From the NCBI RefSeq assembly GCF_019655055.1, contig NZ_BPFA01000008.1:62001-126000 (forward strand): 64,000 nucleotides of DNA, written 5' to 3'. The position numbers and the translations under genes were made by a program. The notes beneath the pieces were generated by a model that saw nothing but the letters and a program-made list of their open reading frames with translations, ran no database searches and was not told the origin of the DNA. The stretch is from Shewanella sp. MBTL60-112-B2. GTDB taxonomy: Bacteria; Pseudomonadota; Gammaproteobacteria; Enterobacterales; Shewanellaceae. Within the stretch, counting starts at the first letter, position 1, and every line of letters starts with the position of its first letter. Below are positions 1 through 8,421 of the stretch, piece by piece.

Positions 1-909
1 TAGCCCCTGTACCCCAACCCCTAGCCTTGCTTGGTTCATCATGGTGAACATGGCTCTTAGGCCTTGGTGCGCATCGCCCACCAACTCACCAATTGCGCCG
101 TCAAAGTTCATCACACAGGTAGAATTGCCGTGGATCCCCATCTTATGTTCGAGGCTGGCAGCATAGAGGCTATTTGACTCGCCTAAGCTACCATCTGCAT
201 TAATTAAGATTTTAGGCACCACAAACAGTGAAATACCTTTTACGCCTTCAGGCGCATCGGGCAGTCTGGCTAACACTAAGTGGGCAATGTTATCGGTCAA
301 GTCATGATCGCCCGATGAGATAAATATCTTCTCTCCAGTGATACTGTAATTGCCATCATCAGTCGGGATAGCTTTAGTCCGTAGCAAAGCTAAGTCGGTA
401 CCAGCATGAGACTCAGTAAGGTTCATGGTGCCAGTCCACTCACCGCTAACCAGCTTATCTAAATACTTGGCTTTTAACGCTTCGCTGCCGTGAGCATGAA
501 TCGCGGCGTAGGCTCCGTGAGTTAGGCCTGGGTACATGGCGAACGCCATATTGGTAGCCGTTTTCATCTCGGTAGCAAAAATACCCACCACTTCTGGTAG
601 CCCTTGTCCGCCGTATTCGGGGTCACAAGTTAAGGTTGCCCAACCATTATCAACATACTGCTGATAAGCATCGATAAAGCCTTTAGGGGTTATCACTTTG
701 CCCTCCACCAAACGACAACCCTCAACATCGCCACTGCCATTTAATGGCAACATAATGTCGGTTGTAAAATCAGCGACGCCCTGAAGCACTGCATCAATCA
801 ACTCTGGATCAAATTCGTCAAAACCACTTAAGTTATCTTGCTGATAAATATTGAGTAGTTCACCTAATACAAACTGATAGTCACGTATTGGCGCTTGGTA
901 AATTGGCAT
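1..909 (-). CDS. Acyl-CoA dehydrogenase, N-terminal part (cut by window edge)
   Basis: Reading leftward from the ATG at 907-909, an open frame runs to the window edge (303 codons) with no stop. It starts MPIYQAPIRDYQFVLGEL and carries acyl-CoA dehydrogenase hallmarks: an NGWATLTCDPEYGGQGLP segment near residue 90, WTGTMNLTESHAGTDL near 160 and GEKIFISSGDHD near 195, which form the FAD and acyl-CoA pocket. The extended N-terminus is typical of the roughly 600-residue FadE/DmdC-like group that carries an extra C-terminal domain; that part lies outside the window. The likely reaction is FAD-dependent alpha,beta-dehydrogenation of an acyl-CoA, passing electrons to ETF. The substrate cannot be told from the sequence. 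An AAGGGA Shine-Dalgarno precedes the start. Confidence 0.9.
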   Translation of the reverse strand, partial: MPIYQAPIRDYQFVLGELLNIYQQDNLSGFDEFDPELIDAVLQGVADFTTDIMLPLNGSGDVEGCRLVEGKVITPKGFIDAYQQYVDNGWATLTCDPEYGGQGLPEVVGIFATEMKTATNMAFAMYPGLTHGAYAAIHAHGSEALKAKYLDKLVSGEWTGTMNLTESHAGTDLALLRTKAIPTDDGNYSITGEKIFISSGDHDLTDNIAHLVLARLPDAPEGVKGISLFVVPKILINADGSLGESNSLYAASLEHKMGIHGNSTCVMNFDGAIGELVGDAHQGLRAMFTMMNQARLGVGVQGL

Positions 910-1121
910 AGTGTCGTCCCTTTCAATTTCTTATTTAGTGTAATAACAGTGCTCTGACCACCTTAACCAAGTTTGAGCAAAAACTCAGCAATAAAATGCG
1001 TTTGTTTGTACAACAGAACAGCATTACCGTAAATACAGTCGAAAGAATGCTTATCTAGATATTGAAAAACGGGTAAGCTAAATCAATTATTAGTGCTAAC
1101 GCTTTGAAAGGACAACTCCTC

Positions 1122-1970
1122 ATGGGTTCGGTCACCACCAGTAAACATGCTAATGGTCTAGAATATGTCGACATCAATACTCCTTTGTGTAAGGCCAGAG
1201 TCTTTATGCAGGGGGCGCAAATTGATTTTTTTGAGCCGGTAGGCCAAAAGCCATTACTTTGGGTATCCAGTGCCGATGATTATCAGCCAGGCAATGGTAT
1301 TCGTGGAGGCATTCCGGTTTGTTGGCCTTGGTTTGGCACGAGTGATAACCCTGATTTCCCTCAGCATGGTTTTGCTCGAACTCGTATTTGGTCGCTTGAG
1401 TCGGTTAAGATGCGCAACCAAATCGTTGATTTAAAATTTACTCTGAAGATTAGTGAAGAAGATAAACAATATTGGCCTCATGATACTGAAGTCGCTCTAC
1501 TGTTTACCTTAAGCGACACGCTATCGGTAAGTTTGGTCAACACCAATAACTGTGATTATGAAGTCAGCCTAACGCAGGCCCTGCATACCTATTTCCCAAT
1601 TAACGACATTCATCAATTAACTGCTACAGGCTTTGAAGCTTCTAAGTATATTGAGTTTGCGAAAGGGCCGTTTCCGCAAGAGGGTGATGGTGTCGATTTC
1701 ACCCGCGAAACCGACCGTGTCTACACCGACTTAGGTGAGAGCCAAGAATTACATACGCCAGATGGCATAATAGAAGTGCGCCGTGAAAACAGTAAGAGCG
1801 CAGTACTTTGGAACCCTTGGATTGACAAATCACAGCGTTTATCTCGATTCAATAGCGATGACTACTTGGCCATGGTCTGTCTAGAAGCTGCGAATGTATT
1901 AGAAGACAAAGTGACACTGGCACCCAACGAAAGCCACACGTTAACCACTCATATTCGTTGGAAAGCTTAA
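1122..1970 (+). CDS. yeaD: D-hexose-6-phosphate mutarotase (YeaD family)
   Basis: The aldose-1-epimerase-fold protein interconverts alpha and beta anomers of hexose 6-phosphates in the cytoplasm. The family signature GIRGGIPVCWPWFG is near residues 60-73, followed by QHGFART and, later, LHTYF and LEAANV segments that line the sugar-phosphate site. A longer frame begins at a TTG at 1104, but the ATG at 1122 is preceded by GAAAGGA at proper spacing, so I place the start there, giving 282 residues, the usual family length. It is monocistronic, divergent from the acyl-CoA dehydrogenase and separated from ydbH by about 400 bases. Confidence 0.9.
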   Translation: MGSVTTSKHANGLEYVDINTPLCKARVFMQGAQIDFFEPVGQKPLLWVSSADDYQPGNGIRGGIPVCWPWFGTSDNPDFPQHGFARTRIWSLESVKMRNQIVDLKFTLKISEEDKQYWPHDTEVALLFTLSDTLSVSLVNTNNCDYEVSLTQALHTYFPINDIHQLTATGFEASKYIEFAKGPFPQEGDGVDFTRETDRVYTDLGESQELHTPDGIIEVRRENSKSAVLWNPWIDKSQRLSRFNSDDYLAMVCLEAANVLEDKVTLAPNESHTLTTHIRWKA

Positions 1971-2368
1971 CATAAAAGCAGGACCGAACACTTAGATCCA
2001 GCTATAAGAGCTAAACTTTGCTGCAGTGAAAATCTAATAAGATTGTCGCTGCAGCAAAGTTTACCGCTGTCACATCAAGCTCTGTACTTAAACCTCAAAC
2101 TTCAAATTTACAAATAACAGATAAGGGGGGCCCCGATGTTCTTATAGCGATAAGCTACAGAACTGAGCTAAAAGCCGGCCTTAGCAACACTGTTGAGCAG
2201 TGCCACAACAATTGGCGCTCACTTCAAGCGAATTTTTAGTGTGTTCTACACTTTGATCTATTATTGTTCAGCTCTTTCGCTCGTTTAATAAGATGATAGA
2301 ATCCCCTGACTATACTGAAAGCGAGAAGCTAATCCGCTCCTTTATCCACTACCGATGGGATCTTGCAA
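1971..2368. other. Intergenic region between yeaD and ydbH
   Basis: No gene is supported in this 400-base gap. It holds a long perfect hairpin (entry at 2012-2063). A weak promoter-like pair, TTGTTC at 2264-2269 and TAATAA at 2286-2291 with a 16-base spacer, could serve the ydbH operon. I see nothing else that I can name. Confidence 0.5.
2012..2063. repeat. Long inverted repeat (stem-loop)
   Basis: The arms 2012-2026 and 2049-2063 are exact reverse complements (15 bp), and three more inner pairs, one of them G-U, are possible. The loop is about 16 bases. It lies 41 bases after the yeaD stop. There is no clear T-run after it on either strand, so it is not a textbook intrinsic terminator. It could be a 3'-end stabilising structure or a small dispersed element. 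Confidence 0.6.
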
Positions 2369-5300
2369 GTGTCACAGGCAGCAAAGAAAAACTGGAGACA
2401 GAAAGCCACGCGTTTTATATTATTCTCATCCCTTAGTTTAATAGCGCTTGTGGCCGTAGTTGTTGGACTTGCTCTTTGGCATTACGAGCGGCTCACGATT
2501 GATTTCGCCAATCAATTTCTAGCCGACTACCAAACTCAGATCCACACTCTTAAATTTAAGCCTACAAGTCTAACTCAATGGCAGGTTTCACAGACCGAAT
2601 TAACGGTAGACAACACAGAGATAATCATCTCAGATCTGAAGATCTTACTCGATAAAAATACTAAACCGTGGGCATTTAAAGCAAGCGACCTACTCGCATT
2701 ATCGGTAGCAGACATAGAGGTGAAACTTGCCCCCAGTGCATTGAAATTATCGAGCCAGAGCAGCAATGAAGCAGGGCCTACCATAGGTCTCAACCTTGAT
2801 GCATTCCCAGAAATAGTGCTCGATAAAATCCGTATATCTATTAAAGGGCTTAAAGATAGCTCGCCAACACTAGAACTCGAACAACTTAGTTTAAACAGGC
2901 TCGGAGAACTAAAGAGCCTGTTCAAGGTGGACCAAAAACCACTCTTTTCTTTATCGGCAGAACTCAACCAAAAGCAATGGCATACATCAACTAAGATAGA
3001 CTTAACTCTATTGCAATCTTTTAGCCGTCGATTAGCCGCAGTAGAGCAAAGCTTAGATGCTAACCAGTCCCCAAGTGCCGTCGATTCGAATACTAGTCTG
3101 TTAGCGCCGCTATATCGGCTCACCCAGGTATTAGATGATAAGCACGTCGTACTCGATGCCACACTCGACTCGAGTGCAACACTTAATTTGAAAACCGCAG
3201 CGCTAACCTCTCAACATAGCTTGCAAGGCACCCGATTAGTCTTAAACGATTTTGCCAAACTTATTCTGCAGCCCAGTAGCCTTAACACCAATCTAAAGCC
3301 ATTAGGCAGACTCGAGTTCGAGGTGAACGGCCATATTGCCACTCCAAAGTTAACAGTTATGCCCTTCGAGTTGCCCATTAGCTTAGACAAGAGTCTTTAT
3401 GCTGATACCAATTTACCTGCAAACATAAACAGCGATAAGCAACTTAAACGCCTAGTCTCGTTACTCAATGACAAACCGTTCGAGCAAGCGCTGAGCCAAC
3501 TATATGATCAGCTAAGCCTGACTCGTGACACAGTTACAGCCAGAGATGGAACCAAACCGAACTTACTACTTAGCTTCGATGAGGGATTAAGCTATCAAAT
3601 CGACCAAGAGGTATTGTCTATACCCAGAGTGTCGCTGGCGTTAAAAGACAGTAAACTCGAAGCTAGCTTATTAGGTTCAAGCTTAAATTATCAAAGCTTT
3701 GCAGCTGATGACTACCAGTTCAGTGCCAATTGGCAACTCAAGGCAAAGCATCAGCAATCTATGACTCTCAATCGTTTGTGGCCTAAATTAGCCGAGCTCC
3801 CCTACCGCATTGAGATTGATAAAGCCTCATTAAACATCGTAGGGAGATTCTCCCTCAAGCAGACACAGCAACAAGCAAGTTACACTATCGGCATCAATAG
3901 TGGTGCCTTACAGCAAGCCGAGGGCATAACGCTTAGCAGTCTAGTTAAACACTCAGATACCAGCATTTATCCTGGCACTGATACAAGCGCAGATACAGCG
4001 CTCGCCGCTTCTTATCTAGAGAGTAAAATAGGTCAGACGAAGCTCTCTATCGACTCCCCTGTCGAGTACCACTACCACCGAGGACAAACTCAACTGACCA
4101 TCCCGGCGCTCAGCTACCAAGTAACGGCTATCGATGGCAATTTACATCTGAATAACCCGCTTGAAGAGAACTATAAACTTCATCTCGATAGCGCCAACAT
4201 TAAGCTTATGCAGGCTATCCCTTTGATGTTTCAATCAAGCGACAAAGATAATGCAAAAAATAGCACTGCCAGTAGTGAAAAAAATCCCTTAATAGCTGAT
4301 GCCTCATTTATCTCACAACTTCTAAGCCACACCCTGAGTAATCAAGTTGATATCAACTTCACGGAGCTGAGTCTAGACAAGTCTGGCTATAACCGAGCTC
4401 GACATGAAATAGGCGCTAAAGGCGGTAACCACAAGAGACGCCTAATAAAACAAAAGCTAGCTCTATTTGAGTCCATAGAATTAATGCAAAAACTTCAACT
4501 GAAACAGCAGCGCGTCTACAGTTATGAAAGCTGGAGAATAAATGATTTATATCTCACCAGTCAGCATGAATTCACACCTGAACACAATGACTTAATTATC
4601 GACTTGAGCCGCTTTAACTTAATTGGAGACTGGCAATTTAACAGCGAGTTTGCGCCAATCTTGGCGTTTTTAAGCCAAACTGACAGTTTGCCCGATTCAC
4701 TGGATATTAAAGGTAATGCCGACCTATCCATGCATTATCAGCTTAATAGAGCTCAAAAACTGGCATTTAACCTCACACTGGACCCAAAGGTTAGCGATAT
4801 TCAAGGCAGCCTTAACAACCTGCCCTTCGATGGCGGATATATGGATACTCAGTGCAAATTTGAATGGCAGCAAGATAGCGCCAATAAGCGTGAGAGCGCA
4901 TTTAACTGCGATAACATCACCCTTTCTTTAAAGGCCTTTAATCCTGGCGTACTTATCACAGATATCAAGGCTGAAGCCGCGATCGCTTTCGCCACCCAAT
5001 CCGCAGCAGAATCTGCAAATACTCAAGCGAGTGAGCAAGTAAATGTGTTAGCCAGTAAAGATACAAATGCGCAGAATCTGGCTTTAGCGCAACAGCTGCT
5101 AGGCGTAAAGCAAGCATCGGTAGGGTTAACGGCGCAAGGCAATTTATTGGGCGGTCAGTTATTAATTCCGCAATTTCAGCTAAACCTTAAAAAACCCTCA
5201 TCGGCCTATTTTGTGCTACAGCAGATAGATTTGCAGCAGCTATTAGCCATCCAGCCTCAAGTGGGGATCTATGCCGATGGTATTTTCGATGGCGTATTAC

Positions 5301-5659
5301 CTGTCAACATTGAAAAAGGTAAAGCCAGTGTCAAAGGAGGTCGACTCGCAGCGCGAGCGCCCGGCGGCCTTATTGCCATAGGTAACAACCCAGCTGTTGA
5401 GCATATGCGCCAAAGTCAACCTTACCTGGAGTTCGCCTTCTCCGCGCTTGAACATTTAAACTATTCAGAACTTTCAAGCAGCTTTGATATGGATCCCCTA
5501 GGCAATGCTGTATTAAAGGTTAATGTAAAAGGACGCAGCCGCGGTATTGAACGACCTATTCACTTCAACTACTCTCAAGAGGAGAACATGTTACAGTTAC
5601 TTAGAAGTTTACAGATAGGCGATAATTTACAGGATCAGATTGAGCGAGCGGTAAACTAA
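2369..5659 (+). CDS. ydbH: YdbH family intermembrane-bridge protein
   Basis: This protein of about 1,096 residues has one N-terminal membrane helix (about residues 15-40, FILFSSLSLIALVAVVVGLAL) and a very long periplasmic part rich in alternating polar and hydrophobic beta-strand sequence. That is the pattern of AsmA-like bridge proteins. The C-terminal part, with YADGIFDGVLPVNIEKG and LAARAPGGLIAIG, matches the YdbH (DUF/dicarboxylate-transport-annotated) family. It is followed by ynbE- and ydbL-type genes, the conserved trio. In E. coli YdbH and YnbE work redundantly with TamB and YhdP in moving phospholipids to the outer membrane. I choose GTG at 2369 because GGGAT lies 7 bases upstream; a TTG at 2363 is too close to it. 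It is longer than the E. coli protein (about 880 residues). Confidence 0.85.
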   Translation: MSQAAKKNWRQKATRFILFSSLSLIALVAVVVGLALWHYERLTIDFANQFLADYQTQIHTLKFKPTSLTQWQVSQTELTVDNTEIIISDLKILLDKNTKPWAFKASDLLALSVADIEVKLAPSALKLSSQSSNEAGPTIGLNLDAFPEIVLDKIRISIKGLKDSSPTLELEQLSLNRLGELKSLFKVDQKPLFSLSAELNQKQWHTSTKIDLTLLQSFSRRLAAVEQSLDANQSPSAVDSNTSLLAPLYRLTQVLDDKHVVLDATLDSSATLNLKTAALTSQHSLQGTRLVLNDFAKLILQPSSLNTNLKPLGRLEFEVNGHIATPKLTVMPFELPISLDKSLYADTNLPANINSDKQLKRLVSLLNDKPFEQALSQLYDQLSLTRDTVTARDGTKPNLLLSFDEGLSYQIDQEVLSIPRVSLALKDSKLEASLLGSSLNYQSFAADDYQFSANWQLKAKHQQSMTLNRLWPKLAELPYRIEIDKASLNIVGRFSLKQTQQQASYTIGINSGALQQAEGITLSSLVKHSDTSIYPGTDTSADTALAASYLESKIGQTKLSIDSPVEYHYHRGQTQLTIPALSYQVTAIDGNLHLNNPLEENYKLHLDSANIKLMQAIPLMFQSSDKDNAKNSTASSEKNPLIADASFISQLLSHTLSNQVDINFTELSLDKSGYNRARHEIGAKGGNHKRRLIKQKLALFESIELMQKLQLKQQRVYSYESWRINDLYLTSQHEFTPEHNDLIIDLSRFNLIGDWQFNSEFAPILAFLSQTDSLPDSLDIKGNADLSMHYQLNRAQKLAFNLTLDPKVSDIQGSLNNLPFDGGYMDTQCKFEWQQDSANKRESAFNCDNITLSLKAFNPGVLITDIKAEAAIAFATQSAAESANTQASEQVNVLASKDTNAQNLALAQQLLGVKQASVGLTAQGNLLGGQLLIPQFQLNLKKPSSAYFVLQQIDLQQLLAIQPQVGIYADGIFDGVLPVNIEKGKASVKGGRLAARAPGGLIAIGNNPAVEHMRQSQPYLEFAFSALEHLNYSELSSSFDMDPLGNAVLKVNVKGRSRGIERPIHFNYSQEENMLQLLRSLQIGDNLQDQIERAVN

Positions 5660-5771
5660 ACATCCGTCGCATCAATAAAATCAAAGCATTATTAATATTT
5701 CCCAACTGTACTGGTAGATTAAACGATTAAAAACCCAATTCAGCCTAACCCGATAAGGAAAGGATAACCCA

Positions 5772-5972
5772 ATGAAAACATTGCACAACCCAAAGGTTCT
5801 TCTCAGTGTAATGCTTGCGTGTTATGCGCTAGTCGGTTGCAGTCCAACCGTTAAGATTGAGCCACCAGATAAACCGATAGTGATTAATCTCAATGTGAAG
5901 ATTGAACACGAGATTAAAATCAAAGTCGACAAAGAGTTAGATCAACTCTTATCTAACGACGAACTGTTTTAA
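5772..5972 (+). CDS. ynbE: YnbE family outer-membrane lipoprotein
   Basis: A 66-residue lipoprotein with signal sequence and lipobox ending LVGC (Cys near residue 23), then a short tail, TVKIEPPDKPIVINLNVKIE, typical of YnbE. In the known system it sits in the outer membrane and stacks beta strands onto the C-terminal end of YdbH to complete the bridge. An AAGGAAAGGA Shine-Dalgarno lies just upstream. It sits between ydbH and ydbL with short gaps, so it is probably one operon. Assignment rests on size, lipobox, tail motif and gene order together. Confidence 0.85.
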   Translation: MKTLHNPKVLLSVMLACYALVGCSPTVKIEPPDKPIVINLNVKIEHEIKIKVDKELDQLLSNDELF

Positions 5973-5996
5973 GCAAAAGAATTAAAGGAGATCATG

Positions 5997-6317
5997 ATGA
6001 AATCTAAATTACTTATCCTTTTTGCAGCTCTATTGCTTAGCTTCAATGCCTTTGCAATTTCACTGCAAGATGCAAAAGCTCAAGGACTAGTGGGTGAACA
6101 ACTTAATGGCTACTTGGGTGTGGTTAAAAGCTCTGCCGAAGCTAAGTCAGTTGTTAGCTCAGTCAATGCCAAGCGCAAGGCTCATTACGAGAAGATAGCC
6201 AAGAAGAATAGTATCACTGTCAGTGACGTTGCTAAGCTCGCCGCCGAGAAAGCGATTCAGGCGACTAAGAAAGGCCACTATATTCAGAATAAGTCTGGAA
6301 AATGGGTTAAGAAGTAA
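5997..6317 (+). CDS. ydbL: YdbL family periplasmic protein (DUF1318)
   Basis: A secreted protein of 106 residues with signal peptide (LLILFAALLLSFNAFA, cleavage after about residue 21), then a DUF1318 body that includes QDAKAQGLVGEQLNGYLG and a C-terminal GHYIQNKSGKW. In E. coli YdbL is the periplasmic factor that modulates YnbE multimerisation on YdbH. Two ATGs stand in tandem; the second (5997) has better spacing from AAAGGAG, so I place the start there. It is 21 bases after ynbE and is the last gene of the trio. Confidence 0.85.
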   Translation: MKSKLLILFAALLLSFNAFAISLQDAKAQGLVGEQLNGYLGVVKSSAEAKSVVSSVNAKRKAHYEKIAKKNSITVSDVAKLAAEKAIQATKKGHYIQNKSGKWVKK

Positions 6318-6796
6318 CATTTTTCCGTTAAAAGGCCGTTATGCTATAGCGGCCCTGCTATAGACTATTCATTATAAACCGGCGTCAATTACCGCAAGTT
6401 GGCTTGTGCACAAGCTTGATAGTTTCTCATTAAGTCGCAGCGTTTTCACTCTCACTTCCCCTAATCTGGCCATGTAGCGATAAAGGGTGACCTATAGCAA
6501 ATAACCTGTAGCAAATAATCCATAACAAATGACCTGTAGCGAATAATTTCAACCCGACCGCTATAAAACAAACATCCGTATATGCTAATCAGGACCAGTT
6601 ACTGACATCAGGATTCGTTATGGCTAAATCGATAAGCATATTGCCGTTAATCAAGCTCGTTTTCACACAAATTGTTTGCTAGAGTGCCTATAAATCAACA
6701 TGTTGGCATTTCGACGTGTAGATAATTATTTATTGCGCCGCTATCGAACTCGCTATCGCAATAACCATGCGCGTTTAGCCAAGGAAGAAATCATTC
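6318..6796. other. Intergenic region between ydbL and the MreB-like gene
   Basis: A GGCCG/CGGCC hairpin lies just after ydbL (about 6334-6354) but lacks a T-run. Four tandem 14-base repeats sit at 6490-6545. A 20-codon frame at 6620-6682 (MAKSISILPL...) has AGGA ahead of its ATG, and a 39-codon Arg-rich frame runs 6700-6819 into the next gene without a ribosome binding site. I do not call either as a gene. Confidence 0.5.
6490..6545. repeat. Four tandem 14-bp repeats
   Basis: Consecutive units at 6490-6503, 6504-6517, 6518-6531 and 6532-6545 follow the pattern ACCTGTAGCAAATA, with the third unit the most diverged. The array is exact in register with no spacers. Its role is unknown; four copies 14 bp apart could be a binding array or simple replication slippage. 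Confidence 0.75.
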
Positions 6797-7297
6797 ATGT
6801 TTCGTCGCTTTATCAATAAATTAAGTTCAACATTATATGTCCAGATATGGGAAAACCGGATCCGGGCTGTTGATATTAAAACAAATGTGATATTTGACGA
6901 AAAGCCGCAGTTGCAAGTCGAGCAAGGTAAAAATGGAGCCAAAATTGTGACTGCTTTTGGTAACAAAGCTTACGTTAATCCATTAAATCCTTTCTCTCAC
7001 CCGAGGGCACTCCTTAATGATTTCTTTGTTGCAGAGCGTTTACTGAAAGAGATAATCAACAAACTAGGTGATAACAAACGGCTAGCACCAGCTCCGCGCC
7101 TCATCATTCATCCAATGGAAAAAACAGAGGGCGGCTTAACAATGATAGAGATTAGGGCATTTAGAGAGATGGCTTTAGGCGCTGGAGCTAGAGATGTTGT
7201 TATTCACCAAGGTCATGAGCCGTTAGCTAACTCAGCCATTAGTTTCCATCAACTTGCAAAACAGGAGCAAGAGTTAGCGATAGCGTCTATCAATTAA
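6797..7297 (+). CDS. MreB-like protein, N-terminal half only
   Basis: The 166-residue protein aligns by eye with the first roughly 150 residues of MreB. A DFFVAERLLKEIINKL segment corresponds to MreB DFFVTEKMLQHFIKQV, APAPRLIIHP corresponds to RPSPRVLVCVP, and EIRAFREMALGAGARDVVI corresponds to VERRAIRESALGAGAREVFL. It stops just before the position of the MreB phosphate-2 loop (DIGGGTT). The phosphate-1 loop (DLGT in MreB) is replaced by an unrelated QIWENRI stretch. It is therefore unlikely to bind ATP or polymerise like MreB, but the retained core suggests a selected function rather than decay. The ATG has AAGGAAG upstream. Sits alone with no mreC or mreD nearby. Confidence 0.75.
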   Translation: MFRRFINKLSSTLYVQIWENRIRAVDIKTNVIFDEKPQLQVEQGKNGAKIVTAFGNKAYVNPLNPFSHPRALLNDFFVAERLLKEIINKLGDNKRLAPAPRLIIHPMEKTEGGLTMIEIRAFREMALGAGARDVVIHQGHEPLANSAISFHQLAKQEQELAIASIN

Positions 7298-7434
7298 GCG
7301 CTAAGCTAATAGAAGCAAAACTATTTAAATACTGATAAGAAACTTATGAAATAAACGCTATTTCAAAAACAGGCTATTTAAAATCAGACCTTAGCTTCAT
7401 ACAATAAGCATTTATCCATATCGGTACTTAATAT

Positions 7435-7833
7435 ATGAGTAGTCCTCTAGGCGGTTTATACATATCTTCGCTTAACCGTAATAAGCAGACTAAGTTTGAC
7501 TTATCCCGTCGCGTATATATCCGACTCGATGTGACGCTAGAATATAATGGCCAAATATTGGTTTCACAGTACCGTTGTTTTTATGTGGGAGAGGCGCAAG
7601 TTTTTGATACTGAATACGCTTCAATCATTATTGAAAGCAGCTTTATCGACTCTGCAAACTCTCCTTCAATACAATCAGGGCTACTTAACCTAAAGTGTCA
7701 AGTTAGTTGTCTGCTGCACGACAAAGAGTTTAACGGACTACAAGAGCTAAACTTATCTCCACATGAACCACAAAGCTGCTTAGTCAATGGTCATGAGAGG
7801 CTTAAAATCACCATCTGTGGCAAACCTATTTAA
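7435..7833 (+). CDS. Hypothetical protein
   Basis: An open frame of 132 codons that I do not recognise. There is no signal peptide or membrane helix. The middle (SRRVYIRLDVTLEYNGQILVSQYRCFYVG) alternates like beta strands, followed by a moderately Cys-containing segment (LKCQVSCLL). The Shine-Dalgarno is weak. It lies on the same strand as the MreB-like gene, 137 bases after it, and is convergent with the GDYXXLXY gene. No better competing frame covers the stretch. It may be a real lineage-specific gene; a partner role with its MreB-like neighbour is only positional speculation. Confidence 0.55.
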   Translation: MSSPLGGLYISSLNRNKQTKFDLSRRVYIRLDVTLEYNGQILVSQYRCFYVGEAQVFDTEYASIIIESSFIDSANSPSIQSGLLNLKCQVSCLLHDKEFNGLQELNLSPHEPQSCLVNGHERLKITICGKPI

Positions 7834-7956
7834 TCGCAAGCGCAATGTTATAAATAATGCTCAACCTACACTCCAACAATTAATTAAAACTTTGATTTTT
7901 TTTACATCTTAGACTGCTAACTTAAAGTGCCTTAAAGTCTTCATCTAACATGGACT

Positions 7957-8421
7957 CTAGTAGTAAACTCCCCTGTTGATTGACTCTGAACTGGCCGTAT
8001 TTCGCCGCTTCATATCGGCTGCTTGACCCTCTTCGAAAAAATAGGCGTTGCTGGCGAACTTAATTTGGTTATGACGGACTCGATATTGAATATCTATTAT
8101 ATCACTGCCCTCCATAGTCCCTACGCCGTTATCAACAGACACTAAATGTGCGACTTGGTTGCTATCCAGTTTAACCTGCAATAAACCATCACCTGTGTCC
8201 ATCGTAATTAAGGCTCTGAGCTGTGCAGCAATCGCATAGTTAAGTGTCATATAATCTCCCTGCATTAAGGAGCGAGGATCAACGGGTGCCAAGGTCAATC
8301 GCACTACTTTGCCCTGAGCTAATTGCTGCTCTTTTTGATAAATATCCCAATTAACAAACGCCAAAATCACGAGAACTGTCGCCATCAGAATATAAACTGA
8401 AACAGGTACCTTAAACTTCAT
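7957..8421 (-). CDS. GDYXXLXY-motif membrane protein
   Basis: A protein of about 154 residues with one N-terminal membrane helix (VYILMATVLVILAFVNWDIY) and then the family motif GDYMTLNYA, in a domain likely to face the periplasm. The start is set at the ATG at 8419-8421, preceded by GGGGAAAG, and overlaps the end of the DUF4401 gene by 11 bases; a longer frame from 8457 would add 12 unlikely residues. It is the third gene of a DUF2157-DUF4401-GDYXXLXY operon, an order found in several gammaproteobacteria. The biochemical function of the family is not known. Confidence 0.85.
   Translation of the reverse strand: MKFKVPVSVYILMATVLVILAFVNWDIYQKEQQLAQGKVVRLTLAPVDPRSLMQGDYMTLNYAIAAQLRALITMDTGDGLLQVKLDSNQVAHLVSVDNGVGTMEGSDIIDIQYRVRHNQIKFASNAYFFEEGQAADMKRRNTASSESINRGVYY

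Noticed and set aside
2575..3162. Minus-strand frame of 195 codons inside ydbH
   Set aside because: It is fully antisense to a well supported gene, has no ribosome binding site and shows low-complexity Ser/Leu composition typical of a shadow frame.
6620..6682. 20-residue frame with an AGGA before its ATG
   Set aside because: Too short, and the ribosome binding site is ordinary; nothing else supports expression.
6700..6819. 39-residue Arg-rich frame running into the half-MreB gene
   Set aside because: No Shine-Dalgarno and it ends inside the next gene. Possible leader peptide, but not supported.
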